Shown here piece after piece: positions 61,932 through 64,000 of a stretch of DNA of 64,000 nucleotides (within the stretch, counting starts at the first letter, position 1; each line of letters opens with the position of its first letter). The stretch is taken from NCBI GenBank assembly GCA_016718605.1, contig JADKCY010000002.1, positions 1,116,001 through 1,180,000 of the forward strand, read 5' to 3'. The DNA is from Lysobacterales bacterium. GTDB taxonomy: Bacteria; Pseudomonadota; Gammaproteobacteria; Xanthomonadales; Xanthomonadaceae. A program made the position numbers and the translations under genes. A model generated the notes under the pieces. The model made no database searches, had not been told where the DNA came from, and saw only the letters and a program-made list of their open reading frames with translations.

Positions 61932-62435
61932 CAGGCTGTTGAGAAAGCCCATTTCTTCCCCCGCCCGATAGCGTTCATCAATGACAACACCGGCCGATCG
62001 GCGGGTTTTTGAGCGATTTCTCTTCTTCGAGACGCACCTTCCCGCAGGTCGGCGACGGATTCCACCATTCGCCGATGCCGCCCAGTCGGATCAGGTTGTA
62101 GAGCGCGAAGTTCCAGGTCACAAAGGCGCGCACCAACGGCAGGCCGATCACGGGTAATTTTCGCAGACCGCCGATGGGTTTGGCCCAGCCAAAGCCTTGT
62201 TCGATCCGCTTGCGCACTTGCTGACTGGTCGCATAGCTCCGGCTGCGTGCAATAACGCTCATCCACCGCACTGCGTCGACCGTTGCGGGTGTGGCGGGCA
62301 ATGTGCGGCTGGATGCCACGTGCTTTGAGCGAGTCAACGAAATCGAAGGTGTCGTAGCCCTTGTCCGCGCCCAGCGTCGCGCCTTTGCCGACGGCGGCGC
62401 TATCCACTATGGACAATGCGGCTTCCCGTTCGGCG
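61932..62435 (-). pseudogene. IS5-family transposase remnant
   Basis: The minus strand encodes REAALSIVDSAAVGKGATLGADKGYDT and, after a frameshift near 62230, SQQVRKRIEQGFGWAKPIGGLRKLPVIGL, ending near NLIRLGGIGEWW. These are the C-terminal catalytic blocks of IS5-group transposases (GADKGYD and the DDE glutamate in RIEQGFGW). The N-terminal half is missing. The element end is CAGGCTGTTGAGAAAG at 61932, beside CTAG, a usual IS5 target. It is fused to the IS3 fragment at 62436. Confidence 0.75.
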
Positions 62436-62599
62436 GTGCCATACTTCTTCGCCACCTCCGCGACCGGCGACTTATCGGCTTCGCGGAGAATCTTGACCAT
62501 CTGTTCTTCGGTGAATCGGGACTTGCGCATGGGCTCCTCGCTGCTGTCGGAAGCCATCCTCTCAACTTTCACTTGGTCCGAAAATCGCCAGGCAGGTCA
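62436..62599 (-). mobile_element. IS3-family left end, right inverted copy
   Basis: The minus strand starts TGACCTGCCTGG at 62599 and encodes MRKSRFTEEQMVKILREADK, matching the copy at 58046-58212 with few changes. It faces inward, toward the other copy, so the 4.5-kb segment between is bounded by inverted ends. Homology stops near 62436, where the IS5 remnant begins in frame. Confidence 0.75.
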
Positions 62600-62815
62600 G
62601 TCGCGCTTTCACGCAGCTACTGCCGCGGCGATGGCTATAACTTCGTGGCGGCGCTGCACAGCGCGTGAGCTGGGTGGGCCGGACTGCAGCGTCGAGGCCC
62701 CGCCGACGCACGGCCAAGCGATGCTGAACGGAGCCTAGGGGCGCCGGCGGGACTGCACCGTCTCTGCACAATTGCCGCATAACGTGGGGTCGTACTCATC
62801 AAGGGAGCGCTTACC

Positions 62816-64000
62816 ATGTCCTTGTCATTGGCTGTGTCGAACCGCGGATATTTCCGGACGCTTCTCCTGCTCGGCCTCGCTTTTTCCGCCCCCTGCTGGG
62901 CCCAGGCCCCGCCCCCTGCCCTGGCACCCCTAGGCAATCCGCCGATCCCGTCCGGCAACCCGCAGACCGAGGCCAAGATCGCGCTCGGTCAGATCCTGTT
63001 CTGGGAGGAACAACTGAGCCGTACCGGAACGGTGGCCTGCGGCACCTGCCACGCGCCTGAAGCGGGCGGCGCCGACCTCCGCAGCCTCGGCTCGCTCGTG
63101 GGCAGCCAGCACCCCGGACCCGATGGCCAGATCGCTACCGCGGACGACCGAATCGGGGCAGCCGGCGTACCACGCCATGACAGTGAAGGTCGCTACATTC
63201 ATGCAGGCGTCTTCGGCATGTCGCCGCAGGTCGGTACGCGCCAGCCAATCAGCGCAATCAATTCCGGCTTCCCCACGCGACTGTTCTGGGACGGCCGCGC
63301 GCAGGGTGCGTTCAACGATCCAGACAGCGGCCAGACACTGATCGCCGCGGGCGGCGTTCTCGAGATCCAAGCGCTGGGCCCTCTGGTCAACGACGTTGAG
63401 ATGGCCCATGTCGGTGGTGACCTTGGCGACATCCAGAACCGGCTGATCGACGCACGCCCTCTGGCGCTGGCCGCCGCGGTGCCACCCGCGCTCGTCGAGT
63501 TCATCGATGGCCGCGACTACCCGACCCTGTTCGACGCCGTCTTCGGTGCGGGCGGCATCAACGCGAGCCGGATCGCGCTCGCGCTGGCCAGCTACCAGCG
63601 CACTCTGGTGGCCAACCGCACGCCGCTGGATCTGGAACTCTCCGGCACGCCTTCGCTGACGCCGCTTGAGCGCCAGGGCAGGCAGGTCTTCCAGCAGGCT
63701 GGCTGCCTGCGCTGCCACGGCGGGCCGCTCATGAGCGACAACAATTTCCACTATATCGGGGCCAGAGCGGTCGGCGAGGACCTCGGCCGCATGGCCGTCA
63801 CCGGGCTTGCTGCGGATCGCGGACGCATGCGCACGCCAGGACTGCGCAACCTCTCGCTGTCAGCGCCCTACATGTCGGATGGTCGCCTGCCCGACCTGCG
63901 CGCGGTGGTCGAGCTCTACAACCGCGGCGGCGATTTCACCGCACCGAACAAGGCGCCGGAGATCACTCCGCTCAACCTGAGCAGCACCGACATCGACGCA
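62816..64000 (+). CDS. Di-heme cytochrome c peroxidase/MauG-like protein, 3' part missing
   Basis: 395 codons from the ATG at 62816 (AAGGGAG upstream) run off the right edge. A signal peptide ends CWA|QA near residue 29. Heme sites are CGTCH (75-79) and CLRCH (297-301). INSGFPTRLFWDGRAQGAF, ALGPLVNDVEMAH and RTPGLRNLSLSAPYMSDGRLPDLRAVVELYNRGG are conserved in the family. Compared with the peroxidase at 20239 it has a longer loop after the first heme, and its GC content is higher (41 of 60 at 63481-63540), suggesting separate origin. Confidence 0.9.
   Translation, partial: MSLSLAVSNRGYFRTLLLLGLAFSAPCWAQAPPPALAPLGNPPIPSGNPQTEAKIALGQILFWEEQLSRTGTVACGTCHAPEAGGADLRSLGSLVGSQHPGPDGQIATADDRIGAAGVPRHDSEGRYIHAGVFGMSPQVGTRQPISAINSGFPTRLFWDGRAQGAFNDPDSGQTLIAAGGVLEIQALGPLVNDVEMAHVGGDLGDIQNRLIDARPLALAAAVPPALVEFIDGRDYPTLFDAVFGAGGINASRIALALASYQRTLVANRTPLDLELSGTPSLTPLERQGRQVFQQAGCLRCHGGPLMSDNNFHYIGARAVGEDLGRMAVTGLAADRGRMRTPGLRNLSLSAPYMSDGRLPDLRAVVELYNRGGDFTAPNKAPEITPLNLSSTDIDA

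Overview
The window looks like chromosomal DNA of a gammaproteobacterium of the Lysobacterales/Xanthomonadales type. GC is moderately high. The evidence is a complete AcnD/PrpF-type 2-methylcitrate locus with a PrpR activator, homodimeric (AceE-type) pyruvate dehydrogenase, a TPR-sulfotransferase next to a TonB-dependent receptor, a DesT/FabR-like desaturase system, and two secreted proteins that carry a C-terminal FANGFE motif, which I associate with this order. The species cannot be named from sequence alone. No rRNA, tRNA or CRISPR array was seen.

Layout. 1-7 kb: a partial secreted repeat protein, a PL1 pectate lyase, a GNAT enzyme, a POT peptide transporter, a VanZ-like protein and a MidA-like methyltransferase. 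6.9-8.4 kb: two SDR genes, the second being a halohydrin-dehalogenase-like protein with an altered active site. 8.5-16.5 kb: prpF-acnD-prpC-prpB and divergent prpR, with a sigma-54-like promoter. 16.6-20.1 kb: a small membrane protein, then desaturase-reductase and a divergent TetR regulator. 20-27 kb: di-heme peroxidase, aceE, GNAT, DUF1579, queD, phasin. 27-34 kb: K+/H+ antiporter, DUF2141 protein, TonB receptor and TPR-sulfotransferase. 34.1-44.1 kb: a catabolic cluster (thiolase and IclR regulator, divergent from two aminotransferases, an aldehyde dehydrogenase, both CoA-transferase subunits and an S9 peptidase). 44.2-48.6 kb: lipase, glycosyltransferase, DUF2269 and an SDR-DoxX fusion. 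48.8-52 kb: a BtaA-like gene and a GNAT gene, divergent from a methyltransferase across Pho-box-like repeats. 52-54.3 kb: a GH44 glycosidase. 54.4-57.9 kb: a second aceE and xthA, both frameshifted. 58.0-62.6 kb: an inserted mosaic bounded by inverted IS3-type ends, holding an FtrA-like regulator, a rhodanese, a GNAT fragment, a divergent type III PKS-like gene and an IS5 remnant. 62.8-64 kb: a second, GC-richer di-heme peroxidase that runs off the edge.

How the parts may work together. The prp genes burn propionyl-CoA. The 34-44 kb cluster has the enzymes to turn an amino-substituted six-carbon acid (for example beta-lysine) into 3-oxoadipate and then succinyl-CoA plus acetyl-CoA. The 48.8-52 kb locus looks like phosphate-starvation membrane-lipid remodelling. 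The pectate lyase, GH44 enzyme and TonB receptor fit growth on polymeric substrates.

Most promising for follow-up: the Pho-box/BtaA/GNAT/methyltransferase locus, the 3-oxoadipate-forming amino-acid cluster, and the halohydrin-dehalogenase-like SDR whose catalytic Tyr is Pro.
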